The position numbers and the translations under genes are program-made. The notes under the pieces were generated by a model. It saw only the letters and a list, made by a program, of their open reading frames with translations. It was not told the origin of the DNA and searched no databases. DNA of 64,000 nt from Campylobacter concisus. Lineage in GTDB: Bacteria > Campylobacterota > Campylobacteria > Campylobacterales > Campylobacteraceae. Position 1 is the stretch's first letter, and the number at the start of each line of letters is the position of its first letter. Positions 8,310-16,581 of this stretch are shown here, piece after piece. The DNA is taken from the NCBI RefSeq assembly GCF_003048775.2, contig NZ_CP049272.1, positions 1,240,001 through 1,304,000 on the forward strand, read 5' to 3'.

Positions 8310-9393
8310 CCTTAAACTCCAAAAATTTCTCTATCTCGTTGATAGCCTCTTTGTTTGAGAGTGAAAATTTGATCTCGATACGTCTTGAAGCGTCCTTGTC
8401 CTCGGCTCCGTCTTTAAAAACTAGCTCATTATAGCTTCGTCCGCTTGCAACAAGCAGCTTTCTAAGTCGAGTATCGTCACTAAATGAATTTATAAATTCC
8501 ATCACAGCGTATGCTCTTTTTTGTGAAAGCTCTAGGTTATAAATATAGCTTCCGTCGCTATCTGTAAAGCCTTCGATTATGATTTGATCAATGTTTGACG
8601 CGATATCTTTGTCATTTAAAAGCACGTCGAAATATTTACTAAGCGTAGCCTTTAACTCCTCTTTGACCTCTTCTTTTAAGACCGCACTGCCTTTATCAAA
8701 AAGTACTGAGGAGCTAAGCTTTAGTGCGCCTGAGTTTGGGTCGATCTCGATGCTTGAGCCTAGCCTATCCTTTAGGGCTGAGATCACTTTTACTCTAATA
8801 CCAGTTAAATTTTTCACTCTGTCACGAGTGACGTTTAGATCCCTTAAAAGCTCGTCATATCTAGCCTCTCTTTGGCTCACTTGCTCTAGCAAAAAGGCGA
8901 TCTTGGCTAAATTTTTCTCACTGCTTTCGTTTGCGTCGCTAAGCGCTCTATCTTTTGATGAAATTTCATCATTTAGCACGATCATCTTTTGATTTAGATC
9001 AAAAATACTAGCATTTAGCTCTTTTATGCTCGCATTTGCGTCTTTGTTTTGCTCTATAAGCTGGGCTAGTTTTTCTTTTAGGGCGTCTATTTGGATGACA
9101 AAAATTTCATTTGATTTTTTTAAATTTATGTTTTCGTCGCTTATCTTTGAAAGCTCGCTTTTTAGGGCTTCATTTAGCTCTTCAAGGGTAAAATTCTTGC
9201 CCTGGGCATCTTTTAAATTTGCTAAAGCTGCGATGATGGCTTGCTCTTTATTTTCAAGGGTATTTTGAGTTAGGACGTATTTTACGACGACAGCACCGAT
9301 TAGCAGCATAAAAACAAAGAGCAGACCCGCCATCAAGTCTGCGTACGAAACCCAAAAGCTCGATTGATCCTCGTTATTTTTGTTTATTTTCAT
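8302..9393 (-). CDS. MotB/ZorB-like OmpA-domain stator protein
   Basis: The 363-residue protein has a short cytosolic tail, then FWVSYADLMAGLLFVFMLLIGAVV (residues ~13-36): a single membrane helix with an aspartate (D19) where MotB/ZorB carry their ion-conducting Asp. Residues ~45-190 are a long heptad-rich coiled coil. The C-terminus (~215-355) is an OmpA/MotB peptidoglycan-binding domain (FDKGSAVLKEEV, IIIEGFTDSDGSYIYNLELSQKRAYAV). It overlaps the MotA-like gene by 4 bases. Together they should form an ion-driven inner-membrane motor unit anchored to the cell wall. From memory the pair corresponds to C. jejuni Cj0598/Cj0599 next to fba and peb4. What it drives is unknown; flagellar motAB is a different pair. 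Confidence 0.8.
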   Translation of the reverse strand: MKINKNNEDQSSFWVSYADLMAGLLFVFMLLIGAVVVKYVLTQNTLENKEQAIIAALANLKDAQGKNFTLEELNEALKSELSKISDENINLKKSNEIFVIQIDALKEKLAQLIEQNKDANASIKELNASIFDLNQKMIVLNDEISSKDRALSDANESSEKNLAKIAFLLEQVSQREARYDELLRDLNVTRDRVKNLTGIRVKVISALKDRLGSSIEIDPNSGALKLSSSVLFDKGSAVLKEEVKEELKATLSKYFDVLLNDKDIASNIDQIIIEGFTDSDGSYIYNLELSQKRAYAVMEFINSFSDDTRLRKLLVASGRSYNELVFKDGAEDKDASRRIEIKFSLSNKEAINEIEKFLEFKGD

Positions 9394-10703
9394 TGCACTA
9401 GATTTTCGATTTTTTCTATTACAGAATTTGCTTCTTTATCGATCTCGTCTATGTTCTTCTTAAGCTCAGCTATGAGGCTCTCGCGCTCTTTCTCACGCTC
9501 CAAGCTCCTACCCTCTTGCTCATAAGCTGCCTTAAATATCGTCGCACTCTCCACAAGCGAGGCTCTAAATTCCCTTAGTGCGTCGTTTTGCTCTTTCATG
9601 AGCGAGTAAGAAAATTCTCTTAAAACCTTGTCAAAGCTCTTGATAGTCTGCTCAAATTTGAGCTGGCTCTCTTTCGTGGCGTTTAAATTTCTACTAAAAA
9701 TTTCGCCAAGTTTTGCATGCTCGGTTAAAATTTTAACCTCCATATCTTTAAAGGCGTTAGAAAATGCGCTTACTGCCTTTAGCATATCAGAGTGGATTTT
9801 TACAAATTCATCTTGTTTTAGGCTAGCTTCATTTAGCATTTTTAGACTTGCGCTAAGCTCGGCCTTGCTTTGATTGATGATATTTTTCTCAACCTCACAA
9901 AGCTCTTTTAGGCTGTTAAATTTCTCATTTGTCAGTTCGCTTAGCTCTTTTACAAATTTATCGTCAAGCACCATTTTAAAGGCGTCGTGACTATCTTTAA
10001 AGTAGCCTACACTTGCTTTCATGAAATTTGCATTTAGCTCATTTTCCTGCCAAAAAAACTCACGGCTTAGCTCTTTTTGCTCGCTATAAAATTTCTCAAA
10101 TTTACTAACGCCTATCTTTTCAAAAAACATCCACCAAAGCGCTAAAAATATGCCGTAGATCGATACATAAAATGCCGTAGCTACGCCATTTAGTAGTATA
10201 GCGATCTCTTTTTCTAGGCCGTTTGAGGTGCTTGAGCTAAAGCTTGGCATGGAGATGGCGATACTGATAAATGTGCCTAAAATTCCAAGCATAGGAAAGA
10301 CTGCTTGACCGATGTTTGCTAGATTGTCATTTCTAAAATTTCTTGTATAGCTCTCAAAAAAATCTTCAAATTTAGCATTTGCCTTTTTGACACTTGAAAT
10401 TTCAAAGAGGTGAGCAATGATAAATTCTTTTAGCCTTATCTTGTACTCTTTTGCATTTGCTAAGAAATTTGAGTAAGCTACCAAGGCACTGTGGCGTGAA
10501 AAGACAAAAGCGACAAAAAGTATAACGCCCATCATCACTATGGTGTGAAGCTTCATCTGAAAATTTATAACGCCAAGATACGCTAGTATCGCCAAGATAT
10601 AGATGACTAAAGGGATAAAGATAACTTTAAAAAAGACAAAGAAAGAGTGAGCTTGGTGCTCTTTTGGCACGCTTAGCTCACTAAAATCATTTTGATTTTG
10701 CAT
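9390..10703 (-). CDS. MotA/TolQ/ExbB-like proton-channel protein with long cytosolic tail
   Basis: A 437-residue protein with four predicted membrane helices: ~22-46 and ~52-70, then after a cytosolic segment ~137-160 (IGQAVFPMLGILGTFISIAISMPSF) and ~172-198 (LLNGVATAFYVSIYGIFLALWWMFF). The last two carry the MotA/ExbB channel signature. Residues ~205-437 form a long charged coiled-coil tail unlike flagellar MotA but resembling ZorA of Zorya defence motors. It starts 4 bases after the fba stop, with AGGAAC as ribosome-binding site, and overlaps the MotB-like gene. No zorC, zorD or zorE-type gene is present, so a Zorya system should not be assumed. Confidence 0.78.
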   Translation of the reverse strand: MQNQNDFSELSVPKEHQAHSFFVFFKVIFIPLVIYILAILAYLGVINFQMKLHTIVMMGVILFVAFVFSRHSALVAYSNFLANAKEYKIRLKEFIIAHLFEISSVKKANAKFEDFFESYTRNFRNDNLANIGQAVFPMLGILGTFISIAISMPSFSSSTSNGLEKEIAILLNGVATAFYVSIYGIFLALWWMFFEKIGVSKFEKFYSEQKELSREFFWQENELNANFMKASVGYFKDSHDAFKMVLDDKFVKELSELTNEKFNSLKELCEVEKNIINQSKAELSASLKMLNEASLKQDEFVKIHSDMLKAVSAFSNAFKDMEVKILTEHAKLGEIFSRNLNATKESQLKFEQTIKSFDKVLREFSYSLMKEQNDALREFRASLVESATIFKAAYEQEGRSLEREKERESLIAELKKNIDEIDKEANSVIEKIENLVQ

Positions 10704-10707
10704 AGGA

Positions 10708-11772
10708 TTAGTTCCTATTTAGGCAGTTTAAGTCGCTAAAAGCAGTCTGAAGACGCTTAACCATGCTCTCCTCACCACTTCTTAGCCATTTCCTTGGGTC
10801 GTAGTATTTTTTATTTGGCTTATCATCGCCTTCTGGGTTGCCGATCTGACCTTGCAAGTATGCTCTATTTTTAGCCTCATACTCGCGCACACCGTCCCAG
10901 AAAGCCCACTGAGTATCGGTGTCGATATTCATCTTGATAACACCGTAACTTACAGCATCTTTGATATCTTTTAGCTCACTACCGCTACCGCCATGAAATA
11001 CAAAATTTACAGGCTTGTCACTTTTTGTATTAAATTTCTTTGCCACATAGGCTTGTGAGTTTTTAAGAATTTCTGGTCTTAGTACGACATTGCCTGGTTT
11101 ATAGACGCCGTGAACGTTGCCAAAACTAGCTGCGATGCTAAATTTATCGCTTATCTTACTTAGTCTTTCATAAGCAAGAGCGACATCTTCTGGCTGAGTG
11201 TAAAGAAGCGCGTTATCAACGCCTGTATTATCCACGCCGTCCTCTTCGCCACCAGTGACGCCTAACTCGATCTCTAGGCTGATGCCAAGCTCGCTAAGTT
11301 CTTTTAGATATTTCTCGCATGTGCTTAAATTTTCTTCCAAGCTCTCTTCGCTAAGATCAAGCATGTGAGAGCTAAAAAGTGGCACGCCGTGAGCTTTTTT
11401 ATATTCATGACTTGCTTTTACTAGCTCATCTATCCAAGGTAAAAGCTTTCTAGCAGCGTGGTCAGTGTGTAAAATGACTGGCACACCGTAAGCCTTAGCC
11501 AGTAAATGAACATGCTTTGCTCCAGCGATCGCACCAAGAACGGCTGCGTTTTCGCAGGCTTTACCAGCGTAAAAACCTGCACCACCATTACTAAACTGAA
11601 CGATAACAGGCGAGTTAGCAACCTTTGCTGCTTCTAAAACAGCATTTACTGAGTCGCTGCCTACGACATTTACAGCAGGTATTGCAAAACCTTGCTCTTT
11701 GGCATAAGCATAAAGTTTTGTTACATCATCTCCGCTTAAAACACCAGGTTTTACGATATCTAAAACGCCCAT
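10708..11772 (-). CDS. fba: Class II fructose-bisphosphate aldolase
   Basis: Fba reversibly splits fructose-1,6-bisphosphate to DHAP and glyceraldehyde-3-phosphate; in Campylobacter, which lacks a normal 6-phosphofructokinase, it serves gluconeogenesis (known biology). Class II marks are the zinc-ligand and metal-binding blocks VPVILHTDHAARKLLPWID and FVFHGGSGS, plus LEIELGVTGGEEDGVDN and KMNIDTDTQWAFWDGVR. The start is at 11772 (MGVLDIVKPG), with GGAGG 6 bases upstream; an in-frame TTG four codons earlier lies within that ribosome-binding site and is unlikely. It sits between peb4 and the motor pair. Confidence 0.95.
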   Translation of the reverse strand: MGVLDIVKPGVLSGDDVTKLYAYAKEQGFAIPAVNVVGSDSVNAVLEAAKVANSPVIVQFSNGGAGFYAGKACENAAVLGAIAGAKHVHLLAKAYGVPVILHTDHAARKLLPWIDELVKASHEYKKAHGVPLFSSHMLDLSEESLEENLSTCEKYLKELSELGISLEIELGVTGGEEDGVDNTGVDNALLYTQPEDVALAYERLSKISDKFSIAASFGNVHGVYKPGNVVLRPEILKNSQAYVAKKFNTKSDKPVNFVFHGGSGSELKDIKDAVSYGVIKMNIDTDTQWAFWDGVREYEAKNRAYLQGQIGNPEGDDKPNKKYYDPRKWLRSGEESMVKRLQTAFSDLNCLNRN

Positions 11773-11787
11773 TTTATCCTCCAAATT

Positions 11788-12606
11788 TTATTTGTATTCT
11801 ATCTTTGCTTTTTGGCGTAGAGCTTCACTTTTTTGTCTAACAGCAGCTTGGAATTTCTCCATTTTAACAGCTTGCTCGATCTCCGCTTTTGCTTGTTCAA
11901 AGCTTACAGTGCCAGCAGCTTTGCCATCTTCTTTCAAGATAACATGGTAACCAAACTGAGTTTTAACTGGCTTAGTTGAAACTGTGCCATTAGCCATTGA
12001 AAATGCTGCGTCTGCAAAAGGTTTTACCATTTGGCTTTGACCAAACCAGCCAAGTGCACCACCATGTGCAGCTGAACCTTTGTCGATTGATTTTTGGCTT
12101 GCTAGCTCTGCAAATTTCTTTGTTAATGCCTCACCTTTTAAATTTTTAAGTTGAGCGATGATGTCGTTTGCTGTTTTCTCATCTTCAACTAGGATATGCC
12201 TTGCTTTTGCTTGAGCTGGCTCGTTCATACTTGCTTTGTTTTTATTGTAAAAATCTTTTAGCTCGTTATCGCTTACTTTTATGCCGTCAAAAAGCTTTCT
12301 CATATAAAGCTCAACCGCGATGCCTTCTTGCGCTGCTTTTACAGCTTTGATGTACTCTACATCTTTTTCAATACCGCTTGACTTAGCATCTTTTAAAAGA
12401 AGTTTTCTATTTATTAGATCGTCGATTATACGTTTTTTCTCATTTGGTTGAAGCTTGCTAGCGTCAAATCCTGGCATAGCTGCTGATAAAAGGCTTGAAA
12501 TATCGCTATCGCTTATAGCATCACCATCAACTGTTGCAACTACTGCTGCATTTAGAGTAACAGCTGCTGCTAAACTTAAAACTGCTGGAAACAAAAATTT
12601 TTTCAT
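11788..12606 (-). CDS. peb4: PEB4/Cbf2 SurA-like periplasmic peptidyl-prolyl isomerase
   Basis: A 272-residue secreted chaperone-isomerase. A signal peptide ([20 protein letters not shown]) is followed by a SurA-N-like helical domain (~20-130), then a parvulin domain (~132-235: [58 protein letters not shown]) and a C-terminal helix. It assists folding of outer-membrane proteins such as the MOMP porin encoded at 26.9-28.2 kb. It heads the minus-strand run peb4-fba-motor pair-PLP enzyme-hisD and is divergent from nth. Confidence 0.93.
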   Translation of the reverse strand: MKKFLFPAVLSLAAAVTLNAAVVATVDGDAISDSDISSLLSAAMPGFDASKLQPNEKKRIIDDLINRKLLLKDAKSSGIEKDVEYIKAVKAAQEGIAVELYMRKLFDGIKVSDNELKDFYNKNKASMNEPAQAKARHILVEDEKTANDIIAQLKNLKGEALTKKFAELASQKSIDKGSAAHGGALGWFGQSQMVKPFADAAFSMANGTVSTKPVKTQFGYHVILKEDGKAAGTVSFEQAKAEIEQAVKMEKFQAAVRQKSEALRQKAKIEYK

Positions 12607-12701
12607 ATAAATCCTTTAAAAAATTGATTTTATGGGCAAGATTATATCAAATAAAGCGATAACTTTTCATTTAACTTAAGAAAATAAGGTAAAATACGAA
12701 A

Positions 12702-13334
12702 ATGAGAACAAAAAAAGATATTTTAGAGATAAAAAGAAGACTTTTAGAAGAGTTTAAAGACGCCAAAAGCGAGCTTAAATTTAGAAATTTATATGAGCTA
12801 CTTGTCTGTGTCATGCTCTCAGCCCAGTGCACCGACAAAAGAGTAAATTTAATAACTCCAGCTTTATTTGAAGCATATAAAGATGTCTATGAGCTAGCTA
12901 GCGCAAATTTAGCAAGCCTAAAACTAATGATAAATTCGTGCAGCTTTTTTAATAACAAAGCGGTAAATTTAATCAAAATGGCAAACAGCGTGGTTGAGCT
13001 TTATAATGGAGAAATTCCACTTGATGAAGAGAAGCTAAAAGCACTTGCTGGAGTTGGACAAAAGACCGCTCATGTCGTGCTTTTAGAAGCTACAAATGCA
13101 AATGTTATGGCTGTTGATACGCATGTTTTTAGAGTGGCGCACAGACTTGATCTTAGCCATGCAAAAACGCCAGAAGCCACTGAAGCTGATCTTAGCCATG
13201 CCTTTAAAACAGATCTTGGCAAGCTTCATCAAGCCATGGTGCTCTTTGGGCGCTACACCTGTAAAGCCAAAAAACCGCTTTGCCATGAGTGTATCTTAAA
13301 TGATCTTTGTAACAGCAAGGACAAGATTATTTAA
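12702..13334 (+). CDS. nth: Endonuclease III
   Basis: Bifunctional DNA glycosylase/AP lyase for oxidised pyrimidines, 210 residues. The helix-hairpin-helix LAGVGQKTAHVVL carries the catalytic lysine (K120-equivalent), the catalytic aspartate is in MAVDTHVFRV, and the C-terminal cluster loop CKAKKPLCHECILNDLC gives the C-x6-C-x2-C-x5-C ligands of the [4Fe-4S] centre. Its end overlaps the end of dsbD on the other strand by 8 bases (13327-13334), so the pair is tail-to-tail with no terminator between. Confidence 0.96.
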   Translation: MRTKKDILEIKRRLLEEFKDAKSELKFRNLYELLVCVMLSAQCTDKRVNLITPALFEAYKDVYELASANLASLKLMINSCSFFNNKAVNLIKMANSVVELYNGEIPLDEEKLKALAGVGQKTAHVVLLEATNANVMAVDTHVFRVAHRLDLSHAKTPEATEADLSHAFKTDLGKLHQAMVLFGRYTCKAKKPLCHECILNDLCNSKDKII

Positions 13335-15057
13335 TCTTCTCAAGCTTTGCTAGAAAATTTTTAGTATCTATAAAACCGATAGTTCTAAGAAATTTTAGTT
13401 CATCGCCGCCATTAAATAACAAAAGTGCAGGCGGATCAATAAGCCCAAAATTTCTTAGCATCTCATCATTTTGTGGTCCACCATTTGTTACATCGATACG
13501 AATAAGTGCAAAATTTGCCAAAGCATCCATAACATCGCTATCTTTAAAAGTGATCTTTTCTATCTCTTTGCAGCTTACACACCAATCAGCATAAAAATCT
13601 ACTAAAACAGGTTTGGTTGAGGTTTTTATTATCTCATTTAGTTCATCTAAATTTTTAACGGAATTAAATTTTAACGCACTATCACTTTTTGCCAAATTTA
13701 GTCCAGAAAGCGGAGAAAAAGCCTCCTTTGAACCCAAAAATGAACCAACTATTAGCATAACTGAATATATAAAAACTAGGATAAAAAACGCTTTTTTAAA
13801 CTTAGCCCAGCTTTGCTCTGCTACTTCAAATGCCCCAAAATAAACCGCCATAAAAACGCCTATAATGCCATATCCTAATAGCTCAAAAAATTCTCCGAGC
13901 ACACGCGCAAGGATCCAAACCGCCATGATGAGCATCAAAAAACCAAAGAATTTTTTCACTTCATCCATCCAACTACCAGGTTTTGGCAAGAGCTTTCCAG
14001 AGCTTAGTCCGATAATAAGTAGCGGCACGCCCATACCAAGCCCCATGACAAAAAGCATAATGCCACCATAAAAGACATTTCCGCTTTGAGCGATATAAAG
14101 AAGCGCACCAGCTAATGGTGCTGCTACGCAAGGTGATACGATGAGAGCTGAGGCAAAACCCATAATAAAAATTCCAACATAGCCTGAACTATTTTGCGAT
14201 TTTTTACTTATCAAATTTTCAAATTTTGCTGGCAATTTTATATCATAAAATCCAAACATACTAAAGCTTAAAATGACAAAAATGGCCGCAAAAGTGCCAA
14301 GTACATAGATATTTTGCAAAGCGCCTGCGATACCAAAGCCAAGTAGGCTAGCTGCCACTCCAGCTAGTGCATAAGCTAGGCTCATCGCGACAACATAGAT
14401 AAATGATAGTAAAAAGCCTTTTTTTGCGTTTAAATTAGCACCTTTTGAGACGATTATGCTTGAAAGTATCGGTATCATCGGAAAGACGCAAGGTGTTAGT
14501 GAAAGCAAGAGACCATAACCAAAAAAAGTAAGAAGCGAGATAAAGAAATTTTTATCTCCAAGCCCATTTGCAATATCTTGCTCGCTAGAAAATTCTTCAG
14601 CAAAGCTATCGGTATCGCTTTTTTGCTCTTTTTTAAAAGTGGCAATGCTAAATTTTCCAGCTTGGTCAGTTATCTCATAAATTCTGCTTTGCGGGCGGTA
14701 GCAAATGCCGTTTTTAGCACAGCCTTGATAGTTAATGTCAAGTATTGCTTTGCCATTTGAAAGATTTTCTTTTACTAAATTTAATGGGATAAAAATTGAA
14801 AAATCTTTTGGATAAATTTCATATTCTCCCGTATTTTCGCTACTTGGCAAATTTAATAGCTCATTTATCTTTTTGCCAGCTAGTTTAATCTCGAAACTCT
14901 CTTTATAAAGATAGATATTTTCACCAAAGTTAAACTTCACTTCAACATTTTGACTATCAATGCTTGGAGTTAAAACAAAGGCTTTGCTAACATCTAAAAC
15001 CTCGGCAAAAAGCGAGCCTGCAAATAAAATAATCGAAAAAAGAAATTTTAAAAACAT
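13327..15057 (-). CDS. dsbD: Thiol:disulfide interchange protein DsbD
   Basis: DsbD passes reducing power from cytosolic thioredoxin across the inner membrane to periplasmic proteins. All three parts are visible in 576 residues: a signal peptide and N-terminal immunoglobulin-like alpha domain (to ~150, with CAKNGICYRP holding its cysteine pair), an eight-helix transmembrane beta domain (~170-450, with cysteines in SLTPCVFPMIPIL and VSPCVAAPLAG), and a C-terminal thioredoxin-like gamma domain with WCVSCK near residue 495. AAGGATTAGT precedes the ATG. It converges on nth and is divergent from ppk2. Confidence 0.95.
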   Translation of the reverse strand: MFLKFLFSIILFAGSLFAEVLDVSKAFVLTPSIDSQNVEVKFNFGENIYLYKESFEIKLAGKKINELLNLPSSENTGEYEIYPKDFSIFIPLNLVKENLSNGKAILDINYQGCAKNGICYRPQSRIYEITDQAGKFSIATFKKEQKSDTDSFAEEFSSEQDIANGLGDKNFFISLLTFFGYGLLLSLTPCVFPMIPILSSIIVSKGANLNAKKGFLLSFIYVVAMSLAYALAGVAASLLGFGIAGALQNIYVLGTFAAIFVILSFSMFGFYDIKLPAKFENLISKKSQNSSGYVGIFIMGFASALIVSPCVAAPLAGALLYIAQSGNVFYGGIMLFVMGLGMGVPLLIIGLSSGKLLPKPGSWMDEVKKFFGFLMLIMAVWILARVLGEFFELLGYGIIGVFMAVYFGAFEVAEQSWAKFKKAFFILVFIYSVMLIVGSFLGSKEAFSPLSGLNLAKSDSALKFNSVKNLDELNEIIKTSTKPVLVDFYADWCVSCKEIEKITFKDSDVMDALANFALIRIDVTNGGPQNDEMLRNFGLIDPPALLLFNGGDELKFLRTIGFIDTKNFLAKLEKIK

Positions 15058-15162
15058 ACTAATCCTTGCTAAATTAAAAAAGATGATTTTAGTCTAAATT
15101 CTTAAATTTATTCTATTTTATTGTAAAATCGTGAAAATATGTGAAATTTTAAAGGAGCAAAG

Positions 15163-15972
15163 ATGTCAAAAGACAAAAAACACCAAAAAAGTGAGAAACT
15201 TGGCTACGAGGAAGAGCTTAGACTACTTCAAATTGAACTTTTAAAATTTCAAAATTACGTAAAAGAAAAAGGCCTTAGAGTACTTATGCTAATGGAAGGG
15301 CGCGACGCAGCCGGTAAAGGAGGAACGATAAAACGCTTAACCGAGCATCTAAATCCAAGAGGTTGCCGTATAGTAGCGCTTGCTAAGCCAAGTGATGTCG
15401 AAAAAACGCAGTGGTATTTTCAAAGATATGTGACTCATCTACCAAGTGCTGGAGAGATCGTGATCTTTGATAGAAGCTGGTACAATAGAGCTGGCGTTGA
15501 GCCAGTAATGGGCTTTTGCACACAAGAAGAGCATAAGGAATTTTTACGTGAAGTGCCAAAATTTGAAGAGATGATCATAAACTCCGGCATAATTTTCTTT
15601 AAAATTTATCTTTCAATCACAAAAGATGAGCAGAAAAAACGCTTCAAAGAGAGACAAAATGATCCGCTAAAGCAGTTTAAAATTTCACCCGTTGATCAAA
15701 AAGCACAAGAACTTTGGGATCAATACTCTATCGCTAAATATTCGATGCTTCTTGCCTCTCACAATAGCATTTCACCATGGGTCATCGTCTCAAGCGATAA
15801 CAAAAAAGAAGCTAGGCTAAATGTCTTTAAATTTATTCTAAGTCACGTTGAATATCCAAAAAAGATAAATGACTACTTGGAATTTGACAAAAACGTCGTA
15901 AGAGATGGAAGTGAAGAGATAAAGCGCATAGAAGAAGGGCTAAATAAAGATAAGTTAAAGAGTATTGATTAG
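15163..15972 (+). CDS. ppk2: Polyphosphate kinase 2
   Basis: A 269-residue, single-domain PPK2-family kinase that transfers phosphate between polyphosphate and nucleoside diphosphates (family knowledge). Walker A is MEGRDAAGKGGTIKRLTEHL (residues ~44-63), Walker B is VIFDRSWYNRAGVE (~104-117), and the lid arginine region is KRFKERQNDPLKQFK (~165-179). Length fits the one-domain class I type. AAAGGAGCAAAG precedes the ATG. It stands alone, divergent from dsbD. GTP versus ATP preference cannot be decided here. Confidence 0.93.
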   Translation: MSKDKKHQKSEKLGYEEELRLLQIELLKFQNYVKEKGLRVLMLMEGRDAAGKGGTIKRLTEHLNPRGCRIVALAKPSDVEKTQWYFQRYVTHLPSAGEIVIFDRSWYNRAGVEPVMGFCTQEEHKEFLREVPKFEEMIINSGIIFFKIYLSITKDEQKKRFKERQNDPLKQFKISPVDQKAQELWDQYSIAKYSMLLASHNSISPWVIVSSDNKKEARLNVFKFILSHVEYPKKINDYLEFDKNVVRDGSEEIKRIEEGLNKDKLKSID

Positions 15973-15988
15973 AATACTTTTAACTTCT

Positions 15989-16024
15989 AGCTAGCGATTT
16001 GCTTAGATTTGTTAGCTAAATTTT
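15989..16024. terminator. Probable bidirectional terminator between ppk2 and a membrane-protein gene
   Basis: AGCTAGC (15989-15995) pairs with GTTAGCT (16011-16017), one G:U pair, followed on the plus strand by AAATTTTT. It lies between convergent genes. Confidence 0.5.
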
Positions 16025-16455
16025 TAAGCCCACCACATTACTTTTGCTAAAATGACCATTATCAGGCAAAGTACTAGAGCTATTAAATGTGAAAATTTAC
16101 CAAATGGATCAGGCTTTTTTAAAAGAACTACATTAAGAACAGAGATAAAAGTTACAAGGCACATTATGAGTAAGACAAAAATTTTTACAAGTAGCAGCTT
16201 TTGAAAGTTGCTTTGCCACCAGCCAAGCTCACCTCCAAAATAGTCTTTTGCCATATAAGCGCCACTTATTAAAAGCAACAAAAATGCTGTGCCAAAAACC
16301 TTTGCGCTGCCTTTTGTGTAGGCCTTTTTAACTATTTCAAGGGTTTTAACATCAACCGTTTTTTTAGCAAACGGATATATGCAAACATCGAAAAATACGT
16401 ATCCTATAAATACAATGGCACAAATTAAATGAGTAATCAAAAAAAATAAGTACAT
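16024..16455 (-). CDS. Four-helix integral membrane protein of unknown function
   Basis: A 143-residue protein with four hydrophobic helices (~3-25, ~53-70, ~85-108, ~120-140), including an early HLICAIVFIGYVFFDVCIYPFAK and a final LVLCLIMVILAKVMWWA. The layout recalls small DUF2269/CopD-like membrane proteins, in which histidines near helix ends may bind metal or heme, but I do not recognise a specific family. It is transcribed alone between ppk2 (convergent) and dnaK (upstream, ending in its own terminator). Confidence 0.65.
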   Translation of the reverse strand: MYLFFLITHLICAIVFIGYVFFDVCIYPFAKKTVDVKTLEIVKKAYTKGSAKVFGTAFLLLLISGAYMAKDYFGGELGWWQSNFQKLLLVKIFVLLIMCLVTFISVLNVVLLKKPDPFGKFSHLIALVLCLIMVILAKVMWWA

Positions 16456-16550
16456 TTTTTAGCCTTTTTGTTTGGCATTATATAAATTTTAACTATTTAA
16501 ACTGCTTATTTTGAATCAATCTTAAGAATTTATGAAGATAAATTTATAAA

Positions 16551-16574
16551 AGAGCAAGGCAAGCGCCCTGCTCT
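16551..16574 (-). terminator. Terminator of the hrcA-grpE-dnaK operon
   Basis: On the minus strand AGAGCAGGGC and GCCTTGCTCT form a 10-bp stem with one G:U pair and a 4-base loop, 8 bases after the dnaK stop and followed by a TTTATAAATTT tail. Confidence 0.85.
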
Positions 16575-16581
16575 AGGAGTT

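Noticed and set aside
8302-10703. A complete Zorya anti-phage system
   Set aside because: Only the motor pair is present; neighbours are fba, peb4, a PLP enzyme and hisD, with no zorC, zorD or zorE-type helicase or nuclease gene.
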